This document shows, in pieces, positions 1 to 8,809 of a stretch of 64,000 bases of DNA. Position 1 is the first letter of the stretch; each line of letters starts with the position of its first letter. Position numbers and translations under genes: made by a program. A model generated the notes under the pieces. It saw only the letters and a list, made by a program, of their open reading frames with translations. It searched no databases and was not told the DNA's origin. Source of the stretch: Shinella yambaruensis (lineage in GTDB: Bacteria > Pseudomonadota > Alphaproteobacteria > Rhizobiales > Rhizobiaceae); assembly GCF_022899355.1 (NCBI RefSeq), contig NZ_JALJCK010000014.1, positions 1 through 64,000 on the forward strand. Reading direction: 5' to 3'.

Positions 1-219
1 GGCCTGGCGACGCTGCGCCAGCTCGCCATCGCCGACGACGCCGGCCACGTCAATCCGAACGGCGGCGCCATCGCGCTCGGCCATCCCCTCGGCATGTCCG
101 GCGCCCGCATCACCGGTACCGCCGCGCTCGAACTGCAACTGACCAGCAAGAAACGCGCGCTCTCCACCATGTGCATCGGCGTCGGGCAGGGCATCGCCGT
201 CGCGCTGGAGCGGGCGTGA
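1..219 (+). CDS. Thiolase, C-terminal end (partial, 5' end outside window)
   Basis: Only the last 72 codons are present, entering in frame at the window edge and ending at TGA 217-219. The segment carries the thiolase C-terminal signatures: [19 protein letters not shown], which holds the catalytic His, and CIGVGQGIA, which holds the second active-site Cys. Thiolases condense or cleave acyl-CoA with CoA. The [17 protein letters not shown] wording is closest to 3-oxoadipyl-CoA/acetyl-CoA acetyltransferases (PcaF/PaaJ-like), but the substrate cannot be decided from this fragment. Confidence 0.9.
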   Translation, partial: GLATLRQLAIADDAGHVNPNGGAIALGHPLGMSGARITGTAALELQLTSKKRALSTMCIGVGQGIAVALERA

Positions 220-529
220 CGGACGTTCACCACTCTTGCCGCCGCCGCGAGCCCCCCTCTGCCCTGCCGGGCATCTCCCTCAAGGGGGGAGATTGAATGG
301 GGGATCGTCTCGCCCACCTTCAGCGGTGCCGGTTAAGCAAGGTTTTCGCGTCTTGCCAATCTCCCCCCTTGAGGGGGAGATGCCCGGCAGGGCAGAGGGG
401 GGTAGATCGGGCCACCGCGGCGCTCCTCCCCTCACGCAAGTCTTGCCCCCAGGCAATCCAACATTGACAGCACCCCCGGGCTCCTGCACCCATGCGGACC
501 GTATTTTTCGCATCGATGACGGGTCCGCC
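220..529. repeat. Gene-free stretch holding a long inverted repeat
   Basis: No gene is supported here. The stretch holds two nearly identical arms in opposite orientation, about 251-295 and 357-403, separated by about 61 bp. Each arm contains the smaller palindrome CTCCCCCCTTGAGGGGGAG and the block GCCCGGCAGGGCAGAGGGG. One arm is 2 nt shorter in a C-run; otherwise they match. It resembles the mosaic intergenic palindromes (RIME-like) of Rhizobiaceae. It could fold as a large hairpin in the RNA between the thiolase and the ybaK-like gene and act as a processing site or terminator. Confidence 0.75.
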
Positions 530-1003
530 ATGTCCAAGACCACCCGCGCCACCCAGGCCCTTGCCAAGGCCGGCGTTTCCTTCACCGTCCATACCTACGA
601 CTACGACCCCGATGCCGACCGCGTCGGCATCCAGGCGGCCGAGGCGCTGGGGGAGGATCCGGGCCGGGTGCTGAAGACGCTGATGGCGGAGGTGGACGGC
701 AAGCCGGTCTGCGTCATCGTGCCGTCGGACCGCGAGGTCAGCATGAAGAAGCTGGCGAGCGCCTTCAGGGGCAAGTCGGCCAACATGATGAAGCCGGCGG
801 ATGCCGAACGGCTGACGGGCTTCGTCGTCGGCGGCATCAGCCCGTTCGGCCAGAAGAAGCCGGTGCCGGCCGCGATCGAGGAGGCGGCGCTGGTCCATGA
901 CCAGGTCTACATGAACGGCGGGCAGCGCGGCCTGCAGGTGCGCCTTGCCCCGCGCGACGCGCTGGCGGCGCTGAAGGCGATCGCCGCAGCCGTCATCGCC
1001 TGA
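530..1003 (+). CDS. ybaK: Cys-tRNA(Pro)/Cys-tRNA(Cys) deacylase (YbaK/EbsC)
   Basis: A 157-residue protein of the YbaK/ProX editing superfamily, the usual size for this family. It hydrolyses Cys mischarged onto tRNA-Pro in the cytoplasm. The N-terminus (MSKTTRATQALAKAGVSF) and the core VLKTLMAEVDGKPVCVIVPSDREVSMKKLA match YbaK, including the conserved Lys of the VLKTL segment. It is followed by a glycine-rich GGISPFGQKKPVP loop. The start ATG at 530 fits the family length; the reading frame is open upstream only because of the palindromic repeat. It stands alone, 68 nt before the aminopeptidase gene. Confidence 0.88.
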   Translation: MSKTTRATQALAKAGVSFTVHTYDYDPDADRVGIQAAEALGEDPGRVLKTLMAEVDGKPVCVIVPSDREVSMKKLASAFRGKSANMMKPADAERLTGFVVGGISPFGQKKPVPAAIEEAALVHDQVYMNGGQRGLQVRLAPRDALAALKAIAAAVIA

Positions 1004-1071
1004 TTGCGCCTTCTCTTTCGGCGCCGGGCACACTAAGTTTCCTTCATCCGAAGAGAACAGACAGGCATGCC

Positions 1072-2325
1072 ATGACCTATCCCGCCAATTCCGCCCCCGC
1101 CGTCGATCCGCAAAAGCTCGACAAGCTCGCCGAAGTCGCCGTGCGTGTCGGCCTTCAGCTCCAGAAGGGGCAGGATCTCGTGATGACGGCGCCCATCGCC
1201 GCCCTGCCGCTCGCCCGCCTCATCACCAAGCACGCCTATATGGCCGGCGCCGGCCTCGTCAGCACCTTCTATGCCGACGAGGAAGCGACGCTCGCCCGCT
1301 ACCACCATGCGCCGGACGAAAGCTTCGACCGGGCCAGCGACTGGCTCTACGAGGGCATGGCCAAGGCCTATGCCAACGGCGCCGCGCGCCTTGCCATTGC
1401 CGGCGACAACCCGATGCTGCTCTCCGGCGAGGACCCGGCCAAGGTCGCGCGCGCCAACAAGGCGAATTCCATGGCCTACAAGCCGGCGCTGGAGAAGATC
1501 GCCAATTTCGACATCAACTGGAACATCGTCTCCTATCCGAACCCGTCCTGGGCCAGGCAGGTATTCCCGAACGACCCCGAGGACGTGGCGGTCGAGAAGC
1601 TCGCCAATGCCATCTTCGCCGCCTCGCGTGTCGACGTCGCCGATCCCGTCGCCGCCTGGGCGGCGCACAATGCGGGCCTTGCCAGGCGCTCGGCCTGGCT
1701 GAACGGCGAGCGCTTTGCCGCGCTGCACTTCAAGGGGCCGGGCACGGACCTCACCGTGGGGCTGGCGGACGGCCACGAATGGCACGGCGGCGCCTCGACG
1801 GCCAAGAACGGCATCACCTGCAACCCGAACATCCCGACGGAAGAGGTCTTCACCACGCCGCATGCCCTGCGCGTCGAGGGCCATGTCTCCTCCACCAAGC
1901 CGCTCTCCCACCAGGGCACGCTGATCGACGACATCCAGGTGCGCTTCGAGGGCGGCCGGATCGTCGAGGCGAAGGCATCGAAGGGCGAGGCGGTGCTGAA
2001 CAAGGTGCTGGACACCGACGAGGGCGCGCGCCGGCTCGGCGAGGTGGCCCTCGTGCCGCATTCCTCGCCGATATCGGAAAGCGGCATCCTCTTCTACAAC
2101 ACGCTGTTCGACGAGAACGCCTCCTGCCATATCGCGCTCGGCCAGTGCTATTCGAAATGCTTCCTTAACGGCGCGAGCCTGACGCCGGATCAGATCCGCG
2201 CGCAGGGCGGCAATGAAAGCCTCATCCATATCGACTGGATGATCGGCTCGGACAAGGTGGACATCGACGGCGTGCGCGCCGATGGCAGCCGCGTTCCCGT
2301 CATGCGCGGCGGCGAGTGGGCATGA
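1072..2325 (+). CDS. Aminopeptidase, M29 (thermophilic aminopeptidase T) family
   Basis: A 417-residue cytosolic dinuclear-metal aminopeptidase. The M29 features are in the C-terminal half: NIPTEEVFTTPH around residues 250-262 (metal Glu and His), GEVALVPHSSPISESG around 324-339, LFDENASCHIALG around 345-357, and HIDWMIGS near 385. These are the segments that carry the metal ligands in the family, and length is typical. It releases N-terminal amino acids from peptides. Its stop overlaps the start of the next gene (ATGA at 2322-2325), so the two are almost certainly translationally coupled. Confidence 0.9.
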   Translation: MTYPANSAPAVDPQKLDKLAEVAVRVGLQLQKGQDLVMTAPIAALPLARLITKHAYMAGAGLVSTFYADEEATLARYHHAPDESFDRASDWLYEGMAKAYANGAARLAIAGDNPMLLSGEDPAKVARANKANSMAYKPALEKIANFDINWNIVSYPNPSWARQVFPNDPEDVAVEKLANAIFAASRVDVADPVAAWAAHNAGLARRSAWLNGERFAALHFKGPGTDLTVGLADGHEWHGGASTAKNGITCNPNIPTEEVFTTPHALRVEGHVSSTKPLSHQGTLIDDIQVRFEGGRIVEAKASKGEAVLNKVLDTDEGARRLGEVALVPHSSPISESGILFYNTLFDENASCHIALGQCYSKCFLNGASLTPDQIRAQGGNESLIHIDWMIGSDKVDIDGVRADGSRVPVMRGGEWA

Positions 2326-3110
2326 CCCATCTCGGCGTGATCGGCGGCGGCGGATGGCTGGCCGGGGCCTTGCTCCGGCCGGTGCTGGCCGACCGCCTCG
2401 TCATGCCGGCCGACCTCGTGCTGTCCTCGCGCTCGGGCAACATTTCAGGCTTCGAGGCCTGGCCGGGCGTGCACATGACGACGGACAACGCGATCCTCGT
2501 CGATGCCTGCGACATCATCGTCCTGTCCGTGCGCCCCGGCGATCTCGACGAGATCGACGTCGACCTGCGCGGGCGCTTCGTCATCTCCGTCATGGCGGGG
2601 GTGACGGTGGAGGAAATCGGCGACCGTTTCGGCGCCCGGCGCATCGTGCGGGCGATGCCGAATGCCTGCGCCGAGCAGCGCCTCTCCTTCACGCCCTGGT
2701 GCATGACCGACGACGTGCGCGATCCGGAGGCGGATTTCGCGCGACGCTTCTTTGCCGCTTCGGGCCGGCCGCATTTCATCACCGACGAGCAGGAACTCGA
2801 CTATTTCACCGCGCTCACCGGATCGGGCGCGGCCTTTCCGGCGCTGATGGCGGATGCGATGATCCGCCATGCGATCGAGGCGGGCATCGGTCCGGAGACG
2901 GCGGTCCTTGCGGTACGCCAGCTCTTCCTCGGCGCCGCCACGCAGATGGCGAGCGTCAGCGACACGCCGGCCGATATCGTGGAACTGTTCATGGAGTATC
3001 ATGGCACCACGGCGGCCGGCCTTTCCGCGATGATCGACGCCGATCTCGCCCATGCCGTCTTCAGCGGGCTGACGGCCGCGCGCCGGCGGGCGCAGGACGG
3101 CGCGGACTGA
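2322..3110 (+). CDS. Pyrroline-5-carboxylate reductase family protein (ProC-like)
   Basis: A 262-residue protein with an N-terminal Rossmann fold (LGVIGGGGWLAGALLRP) and the ProC-type dimerisation domain, where TALTGSGAAFPALMADAM near 165-182 corresponds to the conserved substrate/cofactor region of P5C reductases. P5CR reduces pyrroline-5-carboxylate to proline using NAD(P)H. The N-terminal segment between the dinucleotide loop and VMAGVTVEEI is divergent, so proline synthesis as the sole role is not certain. It starts at the ATG overlapping the aminopeptidase stop. A GTG six bases upstream is possible but needs no invoking. Its 3' end overlaps the convergent EamA gene by 50 nt. Confidence 0.8.
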   Translation: MTHLGVIGGGGWLAGALLRPVLADRLVMPADLVLSSRSGNISGFEAWPGVHMTTDNAILVDACDIIVLSVRPGDLDEIDVDLRGRFVISVMAGVTVEEIGDRFGARRIVRAMPNACAEQRLSFTPWCMTDDVRDPEADFARRFFAASGRPHFITDEQELDYFTALTGSGAAFPALMADAMIRHAIEAGIGPETAVLAVRQLFLGAATQMASVSDTPADIVELFMEYHGTTAAGLSAMIDADLAHAVFSGLTAARRRAQDGAD

Positions 3111-3975
3111 CCTTGCCCGGCGCCGGGCGGGCGGCCTGGGCCTGCTGGCTGAGCCAGACGCTTCCAAGCACCACGAACATGCCGACGACCTGCAGGAGGC
3201 CGAGATCCTGCCCGAGCAGCACCCAGCCGAGCACGACGGCGACGAGGGGGCTCAGGAAGCCGAGCGGCGAGATCGTCGCCGGGTCGAGCCGCGCCAGGCC
3301 GCGGAACCAGACGATATAGGTGAGCGCGGCGCCGATCAGGCCGAGATAGAGGAAACCGAGCAGGTTTTCCGCCGTCGGCGCCGGCAGGGCCGGCTCGAAC
3401 CAGAGCGCCACCGGCACCAGCAGCAGGCCGCCCGCGGTGAGCTGCCAGGCGGTGAAGGTGAGCGGCGGCACCGGCGGCTTCCAATGGTGCGACAGCACCG
3501 TGCCGAAGGCCATGGCGACCGCGCCGGCAAGGCCGGCGGCAATCCCGATCGGATCGAGGGCCGCCGAGGGCGTCAGCACCAGCAGCGCCACCCCGCCGAT
3601 GCCGGCAAGGCCGGCGAAGACGGCGAGCGGCCGCACCGCCGTGCCGATCACGGCGCGGGAGAGCCCGAGCACGATCAGCGGCTGGATGGCGCCGACCGTC
3701 GCGGCGACCCCGCCCGGCAGGCGATAGGCCGAGACGAACAGCATCGCCCAGAAGAACGAGAAGTTCAGCGCGCCGAGCAGGACGGTCCGCGGCCACCACA
3801 CACCCTGCGGCAGGCGCCGGACGAGGAGAAGCAGGAGAAGCCCTGCCGGCAGCGCGCGCAACATGGCGACGGTGAGCGGATAACCGGCCGGCAGAAGCTC
3901 TGTGGTGACGATGTAGGTGCTGCCCCAGATGGCCGGGGCGGTCGCGGTGAGAAGGACGTCGGAGGCGCGGGGCAT
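3061..3975 (-). CDS. EamA/DMT-family transporter
   Basis: A 304-residue inner-membrane protein with about ten hydrophobic segments arranged as two EamA repeats, the layout of drug/metabolite exporters such as RhtA and YdcZ-like efflux carriers. WGSTYIVTTELLPAGYPL at the N-terminus is the usual first-helix motif. The start ATG at 3975 has GGAGA six bases upstream. The C-terminus ends in a charged tail and overlaps the neighbouring convergent gene by 50 nt. It is divergent from a MarR regulator across a short region containing two palindromic operators, so MarR-controlled efflux of an unknown substrate is likely. Confidence 0.88.
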   Translation of the reverse strand: MPRASDVLLTATAPAIWGSTYIVTTELLPAGYPLTVAMLRALPAGLLLLLLVRRLPQGVWWPRTVLLGALNFSFFWAMLFVSAYRLPGGVAATVGAIQPLIVLGLSRAVIGTAVRPLAVFAGLAGIGGVALLVLTPSAALDPIGIAAGLAGAVAMAFGTVLSHHWKPPVPPLTFTAWQLTAGGLLLVPVALWFEPALPAPTAENLLGFLYLGLIGAALTYIVWFRGLARLDPATISPLGFLSPLVAVVLGWVLLGQDLGLLQVVGMFVVLGSVWLSQQAQAARPAPGKVSPRRPAPAGARPSAR

Positions 3976-3994
3976 AATTATCTCCAAACAAAGA

Positions 3995-4035
3995 ATCTTG
4001 ATATCAAGATATATCATTTTATCTTGACGTCAAGA
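3995..4035. promoter_or_regulatory. Twin palindromic MarR operators
   Basis: Two perfect palindromes lie between the divergent EamA and MarR genes: ATCTTGATATCAAGAT at 3995-4010 and TCTTGACGTCAAGA at 4022-4035. They share the core CTTGA-NN-TCAAG and their centres are 26 bp apart. The second site abuts the upstream ATG of the MarR frame. Size and symmetry are those of MarR dimer sites, so autoregulation and control of the exporter are inferred. Confidence 0.85.
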
Positions 4036-4058
4036 CAATGGCGCCGTTAAGTCGCGCC

Positions 4059-4541
4059 ATGGATCACGTCGACAGAATTCTCGCGCAGTGGAAGCAGGAA
4101 CGGCCGGACCTCGATGTCGAGCCGATGGGCCTGCTCGGCCGCCTCGCGCGGCTGCGCACCCGTCTTGCCCGGGAAACCGAGAAGGCGCTGGCGGCGCACG
4201 GGCTGAACGCCGCGAGCTTCGACGTGCTGGCGACCCTGCGCCGCGCCGGTCCGCCCTACCGGCTTTCGCCGGGCGACCTGCTCGCCACCACCATGGTCAG
4301 CTCGGGCACGATGACCAACCGGCTCGACCAGCTCGAAAAGGCGGGCCTCATCGAACGCGCGCACAATCCCGAGGACCGGCGCAGCGTCATCATCGCGCTG
4401 ACGCCGAAGGGTTTCGCGCTGGTCGATGCGGCGGTGACGGCCCATGTGGAGAACCAGCATCGCCTGCTGGAGGCGCTCGGCACGGACGAGCGCGCGGCGC
4501 TGGACGGCCTGTTGCGAAGGTTCCTCGCCGCGTTCGAATAG
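4059..4541 (+). CDS. MarR-family transcriptional regulator
   Basis: A 160-residue winged-helix protein. The wHTH spans about residues 45-115: GLNAASFDVLATLRRAG, then the recognition-helix region MVSSGTMTNRLDQLEKAGLIER and the wing NPEDRRSVIIALTPKG. It ends with a long dimerisation helix. The N-terminal MDHVDRILAQWKQERPDLDVEPM is characteristic of the subgroup, so the ATG at 4059 was preferred. An in-frame ATG at 4038 adds seven residues but directly abuts an operator. It probably represses both itself and the divergent EamA exporter; the ligand is unknown. Confidence 0.88.
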   Translation: MDHVDRILAQWKQERPDLDVEPMGLLGRLARLRTRLARETEKALAAHGLNAASFDVLATLRRAGPPYRLSPGDLLATTMVSSGTMTNRLDQLEKAGLIERAHNPEDRRSVIIALTPKGFALVDAAVTAHVENQHRLLEALGTDERAALDGLLRRFLAAFE

Positions 4542-4544
4542 CGC

Positions 4545-4600
4545 ATGTCCGCTTTTCTCGACGCAGGACCGCTTGGCACCTTTGCTGGAATTGCTCCCGG
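4545..4600. repeat. Dispersed intergenic repeat, copy 1
   Basis: This short spacer between the convergent MarR and oxidoreductase genes shares CTTTGCTGGAATTGCTCC (about 4577-4594) and a degenerate upstream half with the spacer at 16085-16150. Elements ending in TGGAATTGCTC are common between rhizobial genes. It may serve as a bidirectional terminator or be a relic of an intergenic mosaic element. Confidence 0.5.
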
Positions 4601-5191
4601 TCAGATGCGGCCGGCGAGCCGCTCGACCCGCGCAAGATGCGCCTTGCGTTTTTCCTCGCTCGCGCGGTCCATGTCGTGCAGGCTCACCATCCTGAAATCG
4701 AGGCCCTTGGCGCAGAAGGCGGCGATGCCGCGCTTCAGGAGCCGCTTCACCGGATTGCCCATGTAGAGATGCACCACCCACCAGGGCGAGCCGGTCGTGG
4801 TGAACGCCCAGAACAGGCGGATATTGCCGAGCCGCGGCTGGATGCGCCCGCCGGCCGGATCGTTCTCGAAGGCGACGCCGGGCGCGAACACCCGGTCGAA
4901 GAAGCCCTTCAGGATGGCCGGGAAATTGAACCACCATTGCGGAAAGACGAGCACCAGCCCCTCCGCCTCTTTCAGGCGGGAAACGAAAGGTTCGGCTTCG
5001 GACGGGTCGTAGCCCGGCTCGAAGTAGCGGGCGCGCTCGGACGGCGTCAGGCGCGGGTCGAAGCCCTCGCGGTAGAGGTCGAGCAGATCGACCGCATGGC
5101 CGTTCGCCTCCAGCCGCCGCCGCACCGTGTCGGCGACGCTTGCGGCGAAACTTTCCTCCAGCGGATGGGCGAGCACGAGCAGGATGCGCAT
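4601..5191 (-). CDS. NAD(P)H oxidoreductase, flavodoxin-like fold (quinone reductase/MdaB-KefF type)
   Basis: A 196-residue flavoprotein. MRILLVLAHPLEESFAASVAD forms the phosphate-binding start of the flavodoxin-like fold, and LVLVFPQWWFNFPAILKGFFDRVFAPG near residues 80-106 is the hallmark FMN/FAD segment of NQO1/MdaB/KefF proteins. It likely performs two-electron reduction of quinones or related electrophiles in the cytosol. It starts 7 nt after the xseA stop on the same strand, so it probably shares the xseA transcript, although no functional link is evident. Confidence 0.85.
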   Translation of the reverse strand: MRILLVLAHPLEESFAASVADTVRRRLEANGHAVDLLDLYREGFDPRLTPSERARYFEPGYDPSEAEPFVSRLKEAEGLVLVFPQWWFNFPAILKGFFDRVFAPGVAFENDPAGGRIQPRLGNIRLFWAFTTTGSPWWVVHLYMGNPVKRLLKRGIAAFCAKGLDFRMVSLHDMDRASEEKRKAHLARVERLAGRI

Positions 5192-5198
5192 GCCGGCC

Positions 5199-6785
5199 TC
5201 AGAACAGCGAGCCCTGGCGGGGCGCGGGCTTCTCCTCCGCCTCGCCCTTCGCGGCCTTCCTGCGCGGCGGCGTGCCGCCGCCCGGCCCAGTGACGGCGTC
5301 CACCGTGCCGTCGGCGAACTCGATGGCGATGGCGCGGCCGGGGCCGAGGCCGGCGGCGCCCTTCACCGGCGCGCCCTCCTCGTCGCGCACCAATGCGTAG
5401 CCACGCTTCAGCACGTTGCGGTAGGAGAGCGATTGCAGCATGCGGTCCTGCGCCTGCAGGAGGGCGCGGCGGCGGGCGAGATCGCCGGCGAGCGCGCTTT
5501 CGGCGCGCAGCGCAAGGCCCGACAGGCGGTCGCGCGCCCGGCCGGTCTGCGCGGCGATGCGGGCGGGGGTCGCGCGCAGCGAGACGTCGAAGGCGGCAAG
5601 GCGCGCGCGGAGCTGGTCGAGCCGGCGCTCGACGATGCGTTCGGCGCGCTGCAGGCGGTCGGCGACGCGCTGGCGGCGCTCGGCGATGCGGGAGAGAAGC
5701 ATGTCGGGCCGCAGATGCGCCGCCGTGCGCTCGAAGGCGCGGCGCTTGCCCGCCGTGTTCATCTGCAGGCCGCGGCCGAGGCCCGCCGCCGCCTCGTCGA
5801 ACCGGCGGCGCGGCAGGGCGAGGAGCTGGTCGAGCGAGGGCAGCGCCCGGGCGAGCGCGCGAACGCCCTGCCGGCGGCTGTCCATCTGGCGCGCCGTGGC
5901 GCCGCGCAGGCGCGCGGTGAGCGAGGCGACCTCCGCATCGAGATCGGCCTTCACCGGCACTGCCATTTCGGCAGCCCCCGTCGGCGTCGGGGCGCGGCGG
6001 TCGGCGGCGTGGTCGATCAGCGTCCAGTCCGTCTCGTGGCCGACGGCGGAAATGAGCGGGATCGTCGAGGCGGCCGCGGCGCGCACGACGATCTCGTCGT
6101 TGAAGCTCCAGAGGTCCTCCAGGCTGCCGCCGCCGCGCGCGACGATCAGCACGTCCGGCCGCGGCACCGCCCCGCCGGGCGCAAAAGCGTTGAAGCCCTC
6201 GATGGCCGCGGCGACCTCCTGCCCCGAGCCCTCCCCCTGGACCTTGACCGGCCAGACGACGACATGGACCGGGAAGCGGTCGGCGATGCGGTGCAGGATG
6301 TCACGGATGACGGCGCCCGTCGGCGAGGTGACGACGCCGATCACCTTCGGCAGGAACGGCAGCGGCCTCTTGCGCTCCGCATCGAAGAGGCCTTCGGCGG
6401 CGAGCTTGCGGCGGCGCTCCTCGAGCAGCGCCATCAGCGCGCCGGCCCCGGCCGGCTCCAGCGCCTCGATGACGATCTGGTATTTCGAGGAGCCGGGGAA
6501 GGTGGTGATCTTGCCTGTCGCGATCACCTCCATGCCCTCTTCCGGCTTGAAGCGCAGGCGCGAGAAGCTGCCCTTCCAGATCACCGCGTCGATGCGCGCG
6601 CGATCGTCCTTCAGCGAGAAATAGGCGTGGCCCGAGGAATGCGGGCCGCGATAGCCGGAGATCTCGCCGCGCACGCGCACCTGGTCGAAGGCCTGCTCGA
6701 CCGTGCGCTTGATGGAGCCGGAAAGCTCCGACACCGAATATTCGGCAAGATTGCTGGGCGAATCAGTCTCGGGGAAAAAGCTCAT
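5199..6785 (-). CDS. xseA: Exodeoxyribonuclease VII large subunit
   Basis: A 528-residue protein. An N-terminal OB-fold ([28 protein letters not shown], about 17-115) precedes the catalytic domain with the family signatures [35 protein letters not shown] and [25 protein letters not shown] (about 150-290). A long coiled-coil region rich in Arg and Leu follows, and then the C-terminal RGYALVRDE segment. With XseB it degrades single-stranded DNA to acid-insoluble oligonucleotides. xseB is not in the window. The C-terminal Lys/Arg/Pro-rich tail is longer than in Escherichia coli XseA (456 aa), as is common in Rhizobiales. Confidence 0.97.
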   Translation of the reverse strand: MSFFPETDSPSNLAEYSVSELSGSIKRTVEQAFDQVRVRGEISGYRGPHSSGHAYFSLKDDRARIDAVIWKGSFSRLRFKPEEGMEVIATGKITTFPGSSKYQIVIEALEPAGAGALMALLEERRRKLAAEGLFDAERKRPLPFLPKVIGVVTSPTGAVIRDILHRIADRFPVHVVVWPVKVQGEGSGQEVAAAIEGFNAFAPGGAVPRPDVLIVARGGGSLEDLWSFNDEIVVRAAAASTIPLISAVGHETDWTLIDHAADRRAPTPTGAAEMAVPVKADLDAEVASLTARLRGATARQMDSRRQGVRALARALPSLDQLLALPRRRFDEAAAGLGRGLQMNTAGKRRAFERTAAHLRPDMLLSRIAERRQRVADRLQRAERIVERRLDQLRARLAAFDVSLRATPARIAAQTGRARDRLSGLALRAESALAGDLARRRALLQAQDRMLQSLSYRNVLKRGYALVRDEEGAPVKGAAGLGPGRAIAIEFADGTVDAVTGPGGGTPPRRKAAKGEAEEKPAPRQGSLF

Positions 6786-6866
6786 GCGGCAAAGTGTAGT
6801 GCGTTTGCCGGCGGATGACAGGGTGCCGCGGCCGGCATCCCCAGCCCACTTTGCCGTTCCCCCGCG

Positions 6867-8696
6867 CTATTCGGGCCTCACCCGGTAAAGACGCAGCACG
6901 GCGCCCTGCGTGGCTTCGACCGGTTCGAGATAGGCCGGCACCTCGCCCTTCAGGAGGCTGGCATAGAGCCCCTGCGGCTCCGCGTCGGCAATCAGGTTCG
7001 TCTGGGCGTTACGCGGGCAGAAGGCGAGCAGCGTCACATCGGCGCCGCGCAGGAACGCTTCGGCCTGCCGGGGATTGGACAGGCCGATATGCAGTTCCGT
7101 CAGCATGCCGCCCTGGTTGCGGTGGTAAGGCGCCGAGAGCACGCGGTGGCCGGTGAAGCGCAGGATCGGCGCACCGAGATCCGAGACGGCGGCGACCACG
7201 CCGACCGGCTCGCGGGCGAGCGGCGCCAGCACGGCCTCGTCGGTGCAGGAGGGCGGCTTCGCGCCCGCCGTAAACTGAGCGCGCAGCACGTCGCCCGACT
7301 GGCCGGGCAAGAGCGCGCCGGCAAGCGCCCAGGTGGCGGGCGTCGAGGCAAGCGTCAGGCCGGCAAAGGCAAGGCCAAGCTTCAGGTTCTTCGGCTCCGC
7401 ATTGGCAGCGCTGCGCAGTTGGGCGATCATCCGGCCGAGCGGGATGGCCGCGAGCCCGTAGACGAAGATCGCGCCGCGGATCTGGATGATCGACACGGCG
7501 AAGGCGACGACCAGCAGCGCAAGCAGGATCAGGTGCATCTCGGCGGCTTCGCGGCGACGCACGCTCCAGAGGCAGGCGGCGATGGCGAGAAGGCCGGTGG
7601 CGTAGAAGCTGGCGATCGAGGCGGGATCGAGGCGGAACTGGGCGGCGGCCGACTGGGCCTCGATAACCATGTCGAGCCAGAAGGTCTTCAGAAGCGGGTC
7701 GAGCGCATCGAGCGGATTGGCAAGGCATCCGGGCGCGATCAGCAGCACCGCGGCGGCAACGACGCCGCCCGCGCCCGCAAGCGCGGCAAGCCGGCCGTAG
7801 AACGGCCAGGCGCTCGCCAGCGATGCCGTCAGGAACAGCGTGCCGCCGCCCAGCGTCGCCAGCGCGTAGAAACCATAGGACAGGCTGTCGCAGGTCACCT
7901 GCGTATAGTGCGACGGCGCGACGGTCGCGAAGAAGGCGCCGGTCACCGTCAGGGCGAGGGCGAGGCTGAAGGCGGTGGCCGCATCGCGGAAGGCACGGCC
8001 GTGCCAGGCCCAGCGCAGGGCGACGACGAGGCAGACCGTGCCGATCAGCGGCGTCGTTTCCGCGCCGATGGCGATGGCAAAGCCGGCAAGCACGCCGGCA
8101 AGGGCATGGTCGCGCGCCCGCATGTCGGGCGAGAGCAGCATCGCCGCAATGCCGGTCACCAGCGCGATCTGCACGTTGTGATGGTCGATCGAGCCGGGCT
8201 GGAAGCGATTGAGCGACACGACGAGGATGGCGGTCAGGACCAGCGTCGCATGCATCGCCATGGTGCCGCCCAGCCGGTAGCCGGCAAGCCCCGCGCCGAA
8301 GAGCACCGGCACGACGAGGAACGATGGCCAGACCGCGAGCGCCAGCGCCTCGGCCTGCCGCTGGCCGGCGAAAAGCGAGAAGAAGCTGATCAGGTTGGCG
8401 ATCGGCAGGTCGACGAAGCGCGACCAGTGCATGGGCGTGCCGCCCGCAAGGCCGAGGCGGTATTGCGTCGTGTCGAACCAGCTCTGCCCGGCCAGGAGGT
8501 CACGCACCACGACGAGCCGCATCGTATCGTCATTGTCCGCCCCGACATAGTCGCTCGCGAAGGGCAGTGACAGCACGAGCAGCACCGCGATCGTCAGCAG
8601 GCTGTAGAAGGCGAGCACGCGCAAGGTCATCCCGGTGCGCCCGGCAGGCGCGTCCCCGGTTGCGAACGGCAGGGCCGCAGGCATGGATTTCGACAC
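6867..8696 (-). CDS. Polytopic membrane protein, probable GT-C glycosyltransferase
   Basis: A 609-residue integral membrane protein with about 11-13 hydrophobic segments and a soluble C-terminal domain of about 130 residues. After the first helix comes an acidic loop, GADNDDTMRLVVVRDLLAGQ, followed by GGTPMHWSRFVDLP. Further on is SIDHHNVQIAL. An acidic first periplasmic loop and a DHH element are features of GT-C lipid-linked sugar transferases (STT3/PMT/ArnT superfamily). No specific family was recognised with certainty. It is divergent from a GT2 / methyltransferase / small-transporter operon, which suggests it transfers the sugar made there to an envelope acceptor. Confidence 0.7.
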   Translation of the reverse strand: MSKSMPAALPFATGDAPAGRTGMTLRVLAFYSLLTIAVLLVLSLPFASDYVGADNDDTMRLVVVRDLLAGQSWFDTTQYRLGLAGGTPMHWSRFVDLPIANLISFFSLFAGQRQAEALALAVWPSFLVVPVLFGAGLAGYRLGGTMAMHATLVLTAILVVSLNRFQPGSIDHHNVQIALVTGIAAMLLSPDMRARDHALAGVLAGFAIAIGAETTPLIGTVCLVVALRWAWHGRAFRDAATAFSLALALTVTGAFFATVAPSHYTQVTCDSLSYGFYALATLGGGTLFLTASLASAWPFYGRLAALAGAGGVVAAAVLLIAPGCLANPLDALDPLLKTFWLDMVIEAQSAAAQFRLDPASIASFYATGLLAIAACLWSVRRREAAEMHLILLALLVVAFAVSIIQIRGAIFVYGLAAIPLGRMIAQLRSAANAEPKNLKLGLAFAGLTLASTPATWALAGALLPGQSGDVLRAQFTAGAKPPSCTDEAVLAPLAREPVGVVAAVSDLGAPILRFTGHRVLSAPYHRNQGGMLTELHIGLSNPRQAEAFLRGADVTLLAFCPRNAQTNLIADAEPQGLYASLLKGEVPAYLEPVEATQGAVLRLYRVRPE

Positions 8697-8809
8697 GTTT
8701 CGCCCCTTCGTCCGTCATTGGAAGCCAGCCGAAACCTAGCCTTAACCTTCTCAAGAAATAGTAAAACCGTGGGTCGCATGAGGCCGCCCCACACAGGAGA
8801 ATGCACGCC

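Noticed and set aside
7089-8570. Plus-strand open frame opposite the GT-C-like gene
   Set aside because: Composition is the Arg/Gly/Asp-rich type produced by antisense reading of a GC-rich membrane protein gene; there is no ribosome-binding site or domain.
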